Source: Chitinophaga dinghuensis
Lineage (GTDB): Bacteria; Bacteroidota; Bacteroidia; Chitinophagales; Chitinophagaceae
Assembly (NCBI RefSeq): GCF_003259435.1
Contig: NZ_QLMA01000010.1
Coordinates: 242,560 to 306,559, forward strand
Length of the DNA: 64,000 bases
Direction: 5' to 3'
Shown here: piece by piece, positions 8,460 through 17,183 of the stretch
Layout of the letters: each line of letters begins with the position of its first letter
Numbering within the stretch: the first letter of the stretch is position 1
Position numbers and translations under genes: made by a program
The notes under the pieces: model-generated
What the model was told of the DNA's origin: nothing
The model's input: only the letters and a program-made list of their open reading frames with translations
The model's database searches: none

Positions 8460-8948
8460 ATGAAACAGTTTTCTAAAATATTGATGCTAGCCATTGTTAT
8501 GCTAACTGGTATAACGAATGTATTTGCGCAGGAAGATGATGCAGGCAAAAAGCTGAAATCCATCCAGGTGGCATTCATGGCTAGAAACCTGAAACTAACT
8601 CCAGAAGAAGCCGACAGATTTTGGCCCGTTTACAATAATTACCGCAATGAAATGGACCAACTTGTTGCAGATAAAGAACGTGACAAATCCATCGACGTTA
8701 AAAGTACCCATTCCGCCGATGCCGACGCTGTCGCCAGAAACAATATGGATAAAGATCTAAGCTACGATAAAAGATTCCTGGATATCAAAACAAAATATAC
8801 CGCAGAATTCCAGCGCGTACTACCCGCCAGTAAAGCCAGTGCTGTGTTTAACAGTGAAAAAGAATTCCGAAGAATCATGATTAAGCACCTGCAAAACTCG
8901 CAAAAAATCAATAGGATGAATAATCAGCAATTGAGACCAAGACATTAA
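8460..8948 (+). CDS. Exported Spy/CpxP-like protein, possible sensor for the ECF system
   Basis: A 162-residue protein with a signal peptide (MKQFSKILMLAIVMLTGITNVFAQ) and a helical, charged mature part. The segment KLTPEEADRFWPVYNNYRNEM resembles the LTxxQ-type region of Spy/CpxP/ZraP periplasmic chaperones and the small exported proteins coded beside ECF factors in Bacteroidota. It follows the membrane protein by 3 bases and is closed by a terminator, so all three genes probably form one unit. A role as periplasmic sensor or effector is inferred from this context. Confidence 0.75.
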   Translation: MKQFSKILMLAIVMLTGITNVFAQEDDAGKKLKSIQVAFMARNLKLTPEEADRFWPVYNNYRNEMDQLVADKERDKSIDVKSTHSADADAVARNNMDKDLSYDKRFLDIKTKYTAEFQRVLPASKASAVFNSEKEFRRIMIKHLQNSQKINRMNNQQLRPRH

Positions 8949-8953
8949 GCCAT

Positions 8954-8988
8954 AAAAAAGGAGGTGATGATCACCTCCTTTTCTTTTT
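8954..8988. terminator. Bidirectional terminator
   Basis: A 12-base stem (8956-8967 with 8971-8982) and a 3-base loop, with A and T runs on both sides. It serves the Spy-like gene (+) and the NTF2-like gene (-), which converge here. Confidence 0.8.
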
Positions 8989-9343
8989 AGGACTGCTGTT
9001 TGTAATGCGCCCGTACTTCTTTTACTAACCCTTTCTCATTCAATACCATCATCTCCGCACTTAAACTGTTATTCACACTTTTATAATACAGGACCACCGA
9101 ATTAATCCCTTCCAATATATGATACAGCTCAAAATGCAAATCAGGATAAGCAACTAACGCTTTCCTGAAATATGCTTCCAGCGCAACTTTACCAACAATT
9201 TTCCCTTCAGGATCATTATTGATACGCTGTATCACCGGCGAATAAAATTCAATCTGGTCATCATAGTGAGACATCACTGCATCCAAATCATGCGCATTCC
9301 AGGCTGCTACCCATTCGGCTGCAAAGGTCGTTTTCGATTCCAT
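8987..9343 (-). CDS. NTF2-like / SnoaL-like protein
   Basis: A 118-residue cone-shaped alpha+beta barrel protein of the nuclear transport factor 2-like superfamily. Visible features are TTFAAEWVAAWNAHDLDAVMSHY, the usual opening of SnoaL-like proteins, then YSPVI and a beta-rich C-terminal half. Members are small isomerases, hydrolases or ligand-binding proteins, and the substrate cannot be told. The Met at 9343 (MESKTTF) gives the standard family start; the 26-codon longer frame overlaps the spacer to the AraC gene. It is the third gene of a minus-strand unit with the AraC regulator and the metallo-hydrolase. Confidence 0.75.
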   Translation of the reverse strand: MESKTTFAAEWVAAWNAHDLDAVMSHYDDQIEFYSPVIQRINNDPEGKIVGKVALEAYFRKALVAYPDLHFELYHILEGINSVVLYYKSVNNSLSAEMMVLNEKGLVKEVRAHYKQQS

Positions 9344-9402
9344 TTTTTTTGAATGCAAGATAGGTAGGGAGACACGGTTCTCATTGGCTGAAAAGCTCAT
9401 TT

Positions 9403-10230
9403 TTAGGCCGATTGGCGCCATTGCACTGGCGTACAGCCATAATTCTTTCTGAATAACCGGTAGAAGTGTGAAATATCTGAAAAACCAGTCGCAAAAGCGA
9501 CCTCATTCACAGGGCATTGCCCGGAACGTAATAACAAGGCAGCCCGCTGTAAACGCATGGTCCATATCCACTGCATAGGACTACAGTCAAACAAATACCG
9601 GAACCTGCGCTTTAAGGTAGCAGGACTCATATGTCCCGCTTCTGCCAGATCGCTCATATCCCGGATATCTTCCATCCGGGTACGCAACAGATCCATCATA
9701 TCATCCATAGGGCATTCCACCGCTTTACGCAGCATACCCGCCAAAGACTTACACTGTAACAATTTATGCCAAACCAGCTCCTGTACCTCTTCTGCCACTA
9801 CCTCTCCATTCCCGGTGAATACCGGTTCCAGCCTATTCAACAACCCCTCCCAATCGCTTCCCTGAGGTAAAACGGCCATCGACTTGGGCTCCGTGTCTCC
9901 CAATAATAACCGCTTACGCGCTATTACCTGATCCGGAATCACCAGATTCATACTTTTGAAAGGCCGACTGGTATGTAATATCTCAGAGCTGACAAGGGTT
10001 CCAGGCGGGATCAGGAGGATATCCCCCTTCTTTACATGCAATACCCGATTCCCATTGTACATCCGTTTTTCCCCATCCAGGATGAAATTAATAATGGTAT
10101 GCCGGACATACAATTCATGTACAGCCGCACCCGGATATACGGAAATAGCAGCCCAGTCCTGTCCCTGATGACAGGCAGTGTTAATAAACGACTGGCCACT
10201 TAAACGGAAATTTTCATAGCGGCTGTACAT
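9403..10230 (-). CDS. AraC-family transcriptional regulator
   Basis: A 275-residue regulator. The N-terminal 100 residues form a cupin-like sensor domain (VHELYVRHTIINFILDGEKR, VKKGDILLIPPGT). The C-terminal 100 residues are the two helix-turn-helix AraC domain: MSDLAEAGHMSPATLKRRF then NEVAFATGFSDISHFYRLFR and the closing GCTPVQWR. It starts 9 bases after the stop of the metallo-hydrolase gene and precedes the NTF2-like gene, so it probably controls this small unit. The ligand is unknown. Confidence 0.9.
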   Translation of the reverse strand: MYSRYENFRLSGQSFINTACHQGQDWAAISVYPGAAVHELYVRHTIINFILDGEKRMYNGNRVLHVKKGDILLIPPGTLVSSEILHTSRPFKSMNLVIPDQVIARKRLLLGDTEPKSMAVLPQGSDWEGLLNRLEPVFTGNGEVVAEEVQELVWHKLLQCKSLAGMLRKAVECPMDDMMDLLRTRMEDIRDMSDLAEAGHMSPATLKRRFRYLFDCSPMQWIWTMRLQRAALLLRSGQCPVNEVAFATGFSDISHFYRLFRKNYGCTPVQWRQSA

Positions 10231-10239
10231 ATAGGTATT

Positions 10240-10989
10240 TTATTCGAATCGGATAGTTGGCGTCTTTACATCATGATAGAACAGGAAATTCCATCCTTCC
10301 TGACGGCCACGCTCCATGAACTCCTGACGAAGCTCCATGCTGCGTTTACCATCATAATCATATTTGGCAATAAATCTGTTCTTCATCTGAGATAACTGTG
10401 GCGCCACATCTCCACCAAAAAACACTTTATCTTCTCCATCATCCACCAGAAATACCTGGTGATAAGGACAATGGCCGCCAGTCAGTTCATAATGAATATA
10501 GCCATCAATGGTACCATTACCAGTAGTGAAAATAACATTATCTCGCTGCTGCAGCAGTATAATATCTTCGGAGTGATAAGACTTGCCGGCATGCTCCATC
10601 GCATACAGCATTTCCTCATTATTCACATAGTAAGTGGCACTGGGGAAAGTCAGGCTGCGCTCGCCAGTAACGGGGTCCACAGCAGAAATACCGCCTGAGT
10701 GATCTTTATGCAGGTGGCTCATCATCACTTTGGTGATTTCCATTGGATTAATACCATGGTCAATCAAATTTTGGTGAATCTGCATAACGCCGTTGCTGTT
10801 ACGAAAACCAAGTCCGGCATCAAAAAGGATATAATCCCTGTCTGTGATGACGAGGAATGGCTGGATTTCCACCAGCAGAGACCCATGCGGACGATCCTGC
10901 ATGCTATCTTTTCCTAAGTCAAAAGGAGTGAATTGTTTGGTCCCGTCTACGGTAAATGACCCTTCGGATAATGGTATAATACGTGCCAT
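10240..10989 (-). CDS. Metallo-beta-lactamase-fold hydrolase
   Basis: A 249-residue MBL-fold enzyme. The zinc motif SHLHKDHSGG is at 91-100, further ligands are in TGGHCPYH and FGGDVAP, and the last His is in FYHDVKTP. The layout, with a preceding TDRDYILFDAGLGF, is that of small-molecule hydrolases including lactonase-like members; the substrate is unknown. No signal peptide is seen. A TATCTTTG promoter box lies only 4 bases upstream of the ATG, so the message may be leaderless. It leads an apparent operon with the AraC and NTF2-like genes. Confidence 0.85.
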   Translation of the reverse strand: MARIIPLSEGSFTVDGTKQFTPFDLGKDSMQDRPHGSLLVEIQPFLVITDRDYILFDAGLGFRNSNGVMQIHQNLIDHGINPMEITKVMMSHLHKDHSGGISAVDPVTGERSLTFPSATYYVNNEEMLYAMEHAGKSYHSEDIILLQQRDNVIFTTGNGTIDGYIHYELTGGHCPYHQVFLVDDGEDKVFFGGDVAPQLSQMKNRFIAKYDYDGKRSMELRQEFMERGRQEGWNFLFYHDVKTPTIRFE

Positions 10990-10993
10990 AGCG

Positions 10994-11001
10994 CAAAGAT
11001 A
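10994..11001 (-). promoter_or_regulatory. Promoter -7 box for the MBL-AraC-NTF2 unit
   Basis: CAAAGATA on the plus strand reads TATCTTTG on the minus strand, matching TAnnTTTG. It ends 4 bases before the ATG. Confidence 0.55.
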
Positions 11002-11007
11002 GTTAAT

Positions 11008-11046
11008 TCAGAAAAGAAGAACGCCCGGCTGTAAACCGGGCGTTCT
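11008..11046 (-). terminator. Terminator after rodA
   Basis: A perfect 11-base stem (11018-11028 with 11036-11046), then on the minus strand a T-rich tail. It closes the mre-rod operon. Confidence 0.8.
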
Positions 11047-11053
11047 GTGGAAA

Positions 11054-12340
11054 TTATCTTAAAACCATCTGCCTGTCGGCATCCAGTCGGAGTAATATAA
11101 AAATCAACATCGTGAAGGAGAACAACGAGCTACCTCCATAACTCACCAATGGCAGCGGGATACCAATTACCGGAGCCAAACCTATTGTCATCGATATATT
11201 GATGGCCACGTGGAAGAATACAATACTTGCCACCCCATAGGCATAGACTCGCGTGAATGTCGATCGCTGTCGCTCCGCGACATGTATGACTCGGAAAAGC
11301 AAGGCTACATATATTCCAATGAAAATAATACTGCCAAAGAAGCCGAAGTCTTCTCCAATTGTACAGAAGATGAAGTCTGTACTTTGCTCCGGTACGAAAT
11401 CGTAACGGGTTTGAGTTCCTTTCAGATACCCTTTCCCCCAGAATCCACCGGAACCGATGGCAATCATACTTTGGCGGGTATTATAAGTCGCTTTCGGATC
11501 ATTTTCTTTACCCAGCATTACCTCAATACGACGCACCTGGTAATCTTTCAGGACTTTCGTAAAGGTGAAAGGCACTACGAACATCACGAACAGGGCACAG
11601 AAGCCATAAATAGCCACTATGAGCAATAGTCTGGACTTATTCCGTTTGATTTCGCGCCGGCTAAAGTAGATGACCAGCGCCGTGATGACCGTGAATATGA
11701 TAAACAAGACCTTATTATCCACTAACAAGGCCGATAGTACTAAGACGATGGCGGAGAATGCAATCACCAGCAATACGCCCGGCAAACCTTCGCGGTACAT
11801 CACCAGGAAGAAGGAGAAGTACACCAGCGCAAGCCCTGTTTCTGATTGAAGGATGATGATCCCTGCCGGTACCACCGCAATAGCGGCTGCTATCAATCGC
11901 GATCGTAGCTTGGTGAAGTCTGTTTCCTGCGAGCTGAGGTATTTGGCCAAAGCCAGGTTGGTACAGAGTTTTGTCAATTCCGCCGGCTGAAACTGGAAAC
12001 CTCCCAATACCAGCCAGGAATGCGATCCTTTTACATCTTTACCAATCCCTAATACTAATAACAACAATAATATCCCGCCTGCATATAGCAAATTGGCCGT
12101 GGCAGTAAAGAACTTACTGTCGGTCAGCCAGATCACAGATGCCAGCACCGTCGAAATGCCAAACCACATGAGCTGCCTGGCGTAGTTCTTATTCAGATGA
12201 ATGATATTCTGCCAGACGTTATCATCTCCCCGGTACTCCGCAGCAAAAATGGACATCAGGCCGACTATCACCAATGCCAGGTACAGGCCAACGATTGGCC
12301 AGTCTATACCTTGCGTCAATTTGGTTTGCGAGCGGTTCAT
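11054..12340 (-). CDS. rodA: Rod-shape peptidoglycan glycosyltransferase RodA
   Basis: A 428-residue SEDS-family membrane protein that polymerises lipid II for cell elongation together with PBP2. About ten membrane segments are visible. Family signatures include GSHSWLVLGGFQFQPAELTK, the catalytic-loop region WGKGYLKGTQTRYDFVPEQS with TDFIF following, and the C-terminal PLPLVSYGGSSL. It is the last gene of the operon mreB-mreC-mreD-PBP2-rodA, 38 bases after the PBP2 gene. The length and motifs are intact. Confidence 0.93.
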   Translation of the reverse strand: MNRSQTKLTQGIDWPIVGLYLALVIVGLMSIFAAEYRGDDNVWQNIIHLNKNYARQLMWFGISTVLASVIWLTDSKFFTATANLLYAGGILLLLLVLGIGKDVKGSHSWLVLGGFQFQPAELTKLCTNLALAKYLSSQETDFTKLRSRLIAAAIAVVPAGIIILQSETGLALVYFSFFLVMYREGLPGVLLVIAFSAIVLVLSALLVDNKVLFIIFTVITALVIYFSRREIKRNKSRLLLIVAIYGFCALFVMFVVPFTFTKVLKDYQVRRIEVMLGKENDPKATYNTRQSMIAIGSGGFWGKGYLKGTQTRYDFVPEQSTDFIFCTIGEDFGFFGSIIFIGIYVALLFRVIHVAERQRSTFTRVYAYGVASIVFFHVAINISMTIGLAPVIGIPLPLVSYGGSSLFSFTMLIFILLRLDADRQMVLR

Positions 12341-12378
12341 TATGTTTTAATCAGTTTGGGCGTTTATGGTTAATTTTT

Positions 12379-14307
12379 TTATAATCTCTTCTTAATCACG
12401 GTACCATTCAGGGAATCCAGTTTGGATCTCGATCTCATGGCATCCGGAATAGTGACCGTTTCCATTACTGTTTTCAACATCGCCTGACGTTTGGCAGCAA
12501 TGGTATCTTTCAGGTATTTCTCAATCATCAAACTGGCAATAGGCGCAGCATACTTCGCACCAAAGCCGGAGCGTTCAACGATTACGCAAACGGCAATTTT
12601 GGGATTTTCTGCCGGTGCAAAAGCCACGAACTGTGCGTGGTTAGGCATTTTGGTACGCTTACCATCTACGATGGCGTAGTTTTCCGCCGTACCTGTTTTA
12701 CCGCCGATGGTGATCCCTTCAATCTGGGCCACCCGGCCGGTACCGCTTTCCACCACATCGGTCATACCTTTGATTACCGCATCGTAGGCTTCATCAGAAA
12801 TATGTGCCACTACGTGACGTTGTTTGTATTTGTCCAGGAGATGCGTGTCGTCGTTATCAATACTTTTCACAAAGTGAGGTACGAAGAACGATCCTCTGTT
12901 GGAAACAATACACATAGCGTTGGCCATTTGCAGCGGAGTGGTTTCCACCTCACCCTGACCGATACCGAGAAATACGGAGGTACAAGAGTTCCAGCTGCCT
13001 TTATACTTGGCGTCGTAGTATTTTTTATCAGGAATACGTCCGGGTCTTTCACTCGGGATATCTATACCGATCTTATGTCCGAAGCCGAAGTTGTTCATAT
13101 ATTCGGCCCATTTCTGCATACCGCCGACTCGTATACCACCCCATTTCGGCGCATCCACGCAAAGGCGGTAGACGTTGGAGAAATAGGCGTTACAGGAGTG
13201 CGCAAGCGCCAGACGGAAGTTGGCCGCGTGTCCAGGATCATGGTGCTCACATTTGATAGGTCTGCTACAACCCAGATAAGCGCCATAACAAGGATACCCT
13301 GTGCTAGGTGTAATGACCCCTTCATCCAGTCCAACCAGGCCGATCATTGGCTTGAAAGTAGATCCTGGCGGGTATTGTGCCTGGATGGCACGGTTAAAGA
13401 GTGGCAGGGTAGTATCTAGATACAGTTTATTAAAGTTTGCGCTTCGGTAGGAGCCAGTGAGGAGGTTCGGGTCGAAACTAGGCCCGCTGACCATGGCCAG
13501 GATACCGCCGTCTTGCGGATCAATGGCAACGATGCTACCTATTTTTCCGTGCATCATTTGTTCACCGAAGGCTTGTAATTCAATATCGAGGCTGAGTCGG
13601 AGGTTTTTACCCGCGATGGCAGCACTGTCGAACTCCCCATTTTCATAAGGACCTTGTGGCCTGTTGAGGTTATCTTTTACGAGATATTGGATACCGCGTT
13701 GTCCCATGAGTACGCTTTCATAGGTTTTCTCCAGCCCTGTCATACCGAGATAGTCGCCCGAATTATAGGAAGCATAGTTGGAGTCTTTCAACATGGTAGG
13801 TGAAATCTCCGCGATGTATCCCAGGATATTGGCGGCGGCAGAGTAAGGGTAGGAGCGGATTTGTCTTGGTATCAGTTCAAATCCTGGTTGGAAGAGATAC
13901 ATACTTTCCTGCAGCTGGCCGTAAATGTCTGCTTGCAGGAGAGACGAGAATACAGATTGCCTTACCGGACCATTCTTTTTGATACAGTCGGCAATTTTCT
14001 TCTTAAATTCTTCTTTATCTATTTTCAGAATGGTGCAGAGGTAGGCGGTGTCAATATTCTTCACGCTTCTGGGAGTCACCACGAGGTCGTACAGCACGTC
14101 GTTGCTGAGGATAGCGCGTCCTTTACGGTCATAGATGATACCGCGACTTGGATACACGACTTTCCTTAGCACCGCGTTGGCATCCGCGAGCTTGGCATAT
14201 TTCTTTTCTACGACCTGCAGGAAAAACAATCTGACGATGATGATAGACACCATGCCTAGAATGATCAATTGAATTACTCTTCTCCTGGGCTGATTAAATA
14301 CAGACAT
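12379..14307 (-). CDS. mrdA: Penicillin-binding protein 2 (elongation transpeptidase)
   Basis: A 642-residue class B PBP with one N-terminal membrane anchor (about residues 14-31), a pedestal domain starting YPSRGIIYDRKGR, and a C-terminal transpeptidase domain. Active-site motifs are all present: STFK in PPGSTFKP, SCN in AHSCNAYFSN and KTG in GGKTGTAEN. It crosslinks peptidoglycan during elongation with RodA, which is coded next. The length is typical. The gene sits between mreD and rodA, the usual elongasome order in Bacteroidota. Confidence 0.93.
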   Translation of the reverse strand: MSVFNQPRRRVIQLIILGMVSIIIVRLFFLQVVEKKYAKLADANAVLRKVVYPSRGIIYDRKGRAILSNDVLYDLVVTPRSVKNIDTAYLCTILKIDKEEFKKKIADCIKKNGPVRQSVFSSLLQADIYGQLQESMYLFQPGFELIPRQIRSYPYSAAANILGYIAEISPTMLKDSNYASYNSGDYLGMTGLEKTYESVLMGQRGIQYLVKDNLNRPQGPYENGEFDSAAIAGKNLRLSLDIELQAFGEQMMHGKIGSIVAIDPQDGGILAMVSGPSFDPNLLTGSYRSANFNKLYLDTTLPLFNRAIQAQYPPGSTFKPMIGLVGLDEGVITPSTGYPCYGAYLGCSRPIKCEHHDPGHAANFRLALAHSCNAYFSNVYRLCVDAPKWGGIRVGGMQKWAEYMNNFGFGHKIGIDIPSERPGRIPDKKYYDAKYKGSWNSCTSVFLGIGQGEVETTPLQMANAMCIVSNRGSFFVPHFVKSIDNDDTHLLDKYKQRHVVAHISDEAYDAVIKGMTDVVESGTGRVAQIEGITIGGKTGTAENYAIVDGKRTKMPNHAQFVAFAPAENPKIAVCVIVERSGFGAKYAAPIASLMIEKYLKDTIAAKRQAMLKTVMETVTIPDAMRSRSKLDSLNGTVIKKRL

Positions 14308-14375
14308 GCAATTGTTGTAGCTTTTGCAAATTTAAACCTTCAATTGATCCCACGAGCAGCAATTGCGGCTTTTCG

Positions 14376-14885
14376 TTATTTTCTGGAAAAGAATAACATT
14401 TCGTACAGAATAATGAGGAAAAGGCTGGCTGCAGAGGATAAAATAATCTTTAGCAACAGGTATAACGGGTTGGCAAATCCGAATACTTCAAGGGTGAAGT
14501 AAACAGTGTGGTGCAGAAATACCAGTATGGCTGCGTAGATTAAAAACTGGGACACGCCCATACTTGTCATCGACGGAGTTTTCTGTGTGGTTTCGAAACC
14601 TCCCTGTGGTGACAGAATATTGATGATGAATGGACGTAGGTAGGCGATGAATACGCAGGCAGCGGCGTGCATTCCCATGGTATTCATAAACATATCCAGG
14701 GACAATCCCATTAACAGCCCGAGCAGCATAAGAGCGGGGCGGGGCAGGTTAAAAGGAAGTACCAGTATGAAAAGCATGTATATGTAGGGGCTCACCAGCT
14801 GGTGGATCAGGATTTCATTGAGAACGAATACCTGGATCAGCAGCAGGAGCACAAATCGGATAATATTTCTTAACAGTATACTCAT
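14376..14885 (-). CDS. mreD: Rod-shape determining protein MreD
   Basis: A 169-residue, very hydrophobic inner-membrane protein with about five membrane segments. MreD sequences are poorly conserved, so the call rests on size, topology and position. Its ATG overlaps the mreC stop by 4 bases (ATGA), indicating translational coupling, and the PBP2 gene follows. It belongs to the elongasome complex with MreB, MreC, PBP2 and RodA. Confidence 0.85.
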   Translation of the reverse strand: MSILLRNIIRFVLLLLIQVFVLNEILIHQLVSPYIYMLFILVLPFNLPRPALMLLGLLMGLSLDMFMNTMGMHAAACVFIAYLRPFIINILSPQGGFETTQKTPSMTSMGVSQFLIYAAILVFLHHTVYFTLEVFGFANPLYLLLKIILSSAASLFLIILYEMLFFSRK

Positions 14886-15769
14886 TTAATCAGCTTGTAA
14901 GTCGAGTCTTCCAAACTTTGTTGTTCATCTTTCAGGAGGTTCTCAATCACGTAAACGTACTGGAGATTATAGAAGTTGGTCGCCAGACGCAGTTTCACGG
15001 TGAGAGAGGTGCTTGCTTTATCACCTTGTGAGTACCCTTCCACGTATCCTATGGGGATATTTTCCGGGAAGAGGGCAGAGAATCCGCTGGTCACGACGGT
15101 ATCGCCTTTATGCAGTTGTGCACTTTTAGGAATATCGCGGAGTGTAGCGAAGGCCGGATCATCGCCATCCCAGTGTACGGAGCCCATTTCCTTTCCTTGC
15201 GCCAGACGGGCACTGATGGATACGGAATTGGATTTAGACAGGAGGGAGAGGACTACGGCATAGTTTTCACTTACACTTCTTACAACTCCAACCACGCCAC
15301 TTGGACTGATCACGCCCATATTGGGTTTGATGCCTTGTTTGCTTCCACGGTGGATGGTAATATAGTTCATGGGGTTATTGAGGGAGTTGTTGATCACCTT
15401 GGCTTCGAAGTATTGGAAGCGACGGATTTCCGTGCTAATGACCTTATGGGTAGTATCGTCACTGTATCTGCGGATGGTATCCACTCTGGTACCGTTGGAA
15501 GTAACCATGCTATCGTAGCTGGAGCGGATGGCATTATGCAGGCGGGTATTTTCTGCTACCAGACTATCGTTGGTGGCTTTCAGATGAAAATAGTATTGTA
15601 CGTTGTTGTATTTATCGTAAAGCTTTCCGCTGATATTATTGGCAGAGTTAACGTATGCAGAATGCTGAAAGCTATTGTTTTGAAATACCAATACAATACA
15701 AATCACTTCCAGCAGCAGAAATAAGAAGAAGTTGAAATATCGCCTTAAGAAAATGATTAGATTTCGCAC
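14882..15769 (-). CDS. mreC: Rod-shape determining protein MreC
   Basis: A 295-residue bitopic protein with a membrane segment at about 13-30, a coiled-coil-prone stretch (YYFHLKATNDSLVAENTRL) and the periplasmic beta-barrel core (VINNSLNNPMNYITIHRGS, GVISPSGVVGVV). It scaffolds PBP2 and RodA onto MreB filaments. The start is GTG at 15769. A stable hairpin with a competing outer stem ends only 12 bases upstream of this start, which may set its expression below mreB. It is translationally coupled to mreD. Confidence 0.9.
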   Translation of the reverse strand: MRNLIIFLRRYFNFFLFLLLEVICIVLVFQNNSFQHSAYVNSANNISGKLYDKYNNVQYYFHLKATNDSLVAENTRLHNAIRSSYDSMVTSNGTRVDTIRRYSDDTTHKVISTEIRRFQYFEAKVINNSLNNPMNYITIHRGSKQGIKPNMGVISPSGVVGVVRSVSENYAVVLSLLSKSNSVSISARLAQGKEMGSVHWDGDDPAFATLRDIPKSAQLHKGDTVVTSGFSALFPENIPIGYVEGYSQGDKASTSLTVKLRLATNFYNLQYVYVIENLLKDEQQSLEDSTYKLIK

Positions 15770-15781
15770 AAGCGCGCAGGA

Positions 15782-15838
15782 ATTTTGAGATTTGTTGATT
15801 TAGGGAGGCAGTAGACCTGCCGCCCTAAATCTCAAAAT
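15782..15838 (-). promoter_or_regulatory. Nested competing hairpins between mreB and mreC
   Basis: The inner stem pairs 15797-15805 with 15823-15831 and continues 15807-15811 with 15817-15821. An outer 12-base perfect stem pairs 15782-15793 with 15827-15838, sharing bases 15827-15831 with the inner stem, so the full forms exclude one another. There is no T run on the minus strand, so a plain terminator is unlikely. It may be a processing or translation-control element. Confidence 0.5.
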
Positions 15839-15843
15839 AGGTT

Positions 15844-16866
15844 TTATTGCATCAGGAACGGATATTTACCTACATGCTTCAGGGCGATGCCGGTACCTCT
15901 CACTACTGCGCGCAGCGGATCGTCTGCTACATGCACAGGCAGTTTGATTTTTTGGGCAAGGCGTTTATCCAGGCCGCGGAGCAATGCGCCACCGCCGGTC
16001 AGGTAAAGTCCTCTGCGATAAATATCTGATGCCAGTTCCGGAGGCGTAGTTTCCAACGCTTTCAGGATGGCTTCCTCAATTTTAAAGATGGATTTGTCCA
16101 GTGCTTCAGCAATTTCCTGGTAGGAAACCATGATTTGCTTAGGAATACCTGTAACGAGGTCTCTACCGTTTACAGGGATATCATCTGGTGGATTATCCAG
16201 TTCCTTCAGAGCGGAACCGATATGAATTTTGATTTGTTCAGCGGTTCTTTCACCGATGAGCAGGGAGTGATACCGGCGGAGTGCTTCCATGATATCGGCG
16301 GTGAATTCATCACCTGCGATACGAATACTCTGGTCACAAACAATACCAGCCAGGGCAATAACGGAAATACCGGTAGTACCACCTCCAATATCGATAATCA
16401 TGTTACCCACAGGCTCTTCTACGTCAATGCCAATACCCAGTGCGGCAGCCATTGGTTCATGAATGAGGTAAACTTCTTTCGCTCCGGCCTGTTCGGCAGA
16501 GTCGCGAACGGCTCTCTTTTCCACTTCAGTGATACTGGAAGGGATACAGATAACCATACGCCAGCTGGGAGCAAACAAAGGTTTCTTAGGGTAAATCATT
16601 TTTATCAGTTCCCTGATCATGCCTTCCGCAGCGTTAAAGTCTGCGATAACGCCATCTTTCAGGGGACGTATAGTACGAAGATATTCGTGAGTTTTTTCGT
16701 GCATCATCATGGCTTTCTTACCAACCGCCACAATTTTGCCGCTAGCCCGTTCTATCGCTACAATGGAAGGCTCGTCCACAACCACTTGGTCATTATGTAT
16801 TATCAGCGTGTTAGCTGTACCTAAATCAATCGCGATTTCCTGCGTTAAAAAATTAAAAAATCCCAT
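15844..16866 (-). CDS. mreB: Rod-shape determining protein MreB
   Basis: A 340-residue bacterial actin. Nucleotide-binding motifs are visible: phosphate 1 IDLGTANTLI near residue 12, phosphate 2 IDIGGGTTGISVI near residue 162 and the adenosine motif LTGGGALLRGLDKRL near 290. The N-terminus MGFFNFLTQE is a plausible amphipathic membrane-binding segment, and I take its Met (16866) as the start instead of one five codons upstream. It polymerises under the inner membrane to direct elongasome movement, and it heads the elongasome operon. Confidence 0.95.
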   Translation of the reverse strand: MGFFNFLTQEIAIDLGTANTLIIHNDQVVVDEPSIVAIERASGKIVAVGKKAMMMHEKTHEYLRTIRPLKDGVIADFNAAEGMIRELIKMIYPKKPLFAPSWRMVICIPSSITEVEKRAVRDSAEQAGAKEVYLIHEPMAAALGIGIDVEEPVGNMIIDIGGGTTGISVIALAGIVCDQSIRIAGDEFTADIMEALRRYHSLLIGERTAEQIKIHIGSALKELDNPPDDIPVNGRDLVTGIPKQIMVSYQEIAEALDKSIFKIEEAILKALETTPPELASDIYRRGLYLTGGGALLRGLDKRLAQKIKLPVHVADDPLRAVVRGTGIALKHVGKYPFLMQ

Positions 16867-17183
16867 TGTTGATACGGTCAAAAATTAGAATGCAAAAATG
16901 AATAATTCCAACGAATATACGATGCAAAAAGTGGATATTCCTGCAATAATACGGCTAAATATTAAAAAATCTTATTTGTAGTATAAACGGCATAGTAACT
17001 GCTCTCTTCAAGTACCGATCAATTCAACGGATTTAATCCCGTTTTAATAATTCCGTTTCTAAAAAATAACGCCTTACATCTCCGCTTTTCCGTGATAATT
17101 TGACAGCCCTCCCCCTGCTGTCATCAGTTAACATGTTGCAGATACCGGCAACCCCATCAAGGGATTGCCGACTATTATTTTAG
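16867..17183. other. Intergenic region between mreB and purD
   Basis: About 317 bases without a gene. It must hold the minus-strand promoter of mreB, but no clean TAnnTTTG box was seen. Near the purD end, 17146-17170 forms a hairpin (CGGCAA with TTGCCG plus three inner pairs) without a T run, possibly a weak purD terminator. Nothing else is recognised. Confidence 0.45.

Noticed and set aside
12637..13419. 260-codon plus-strand open frame
   Set aside because: Antisense to the PBP2 transpeptidase domain, whose three active-site motifs lie in this stretch.
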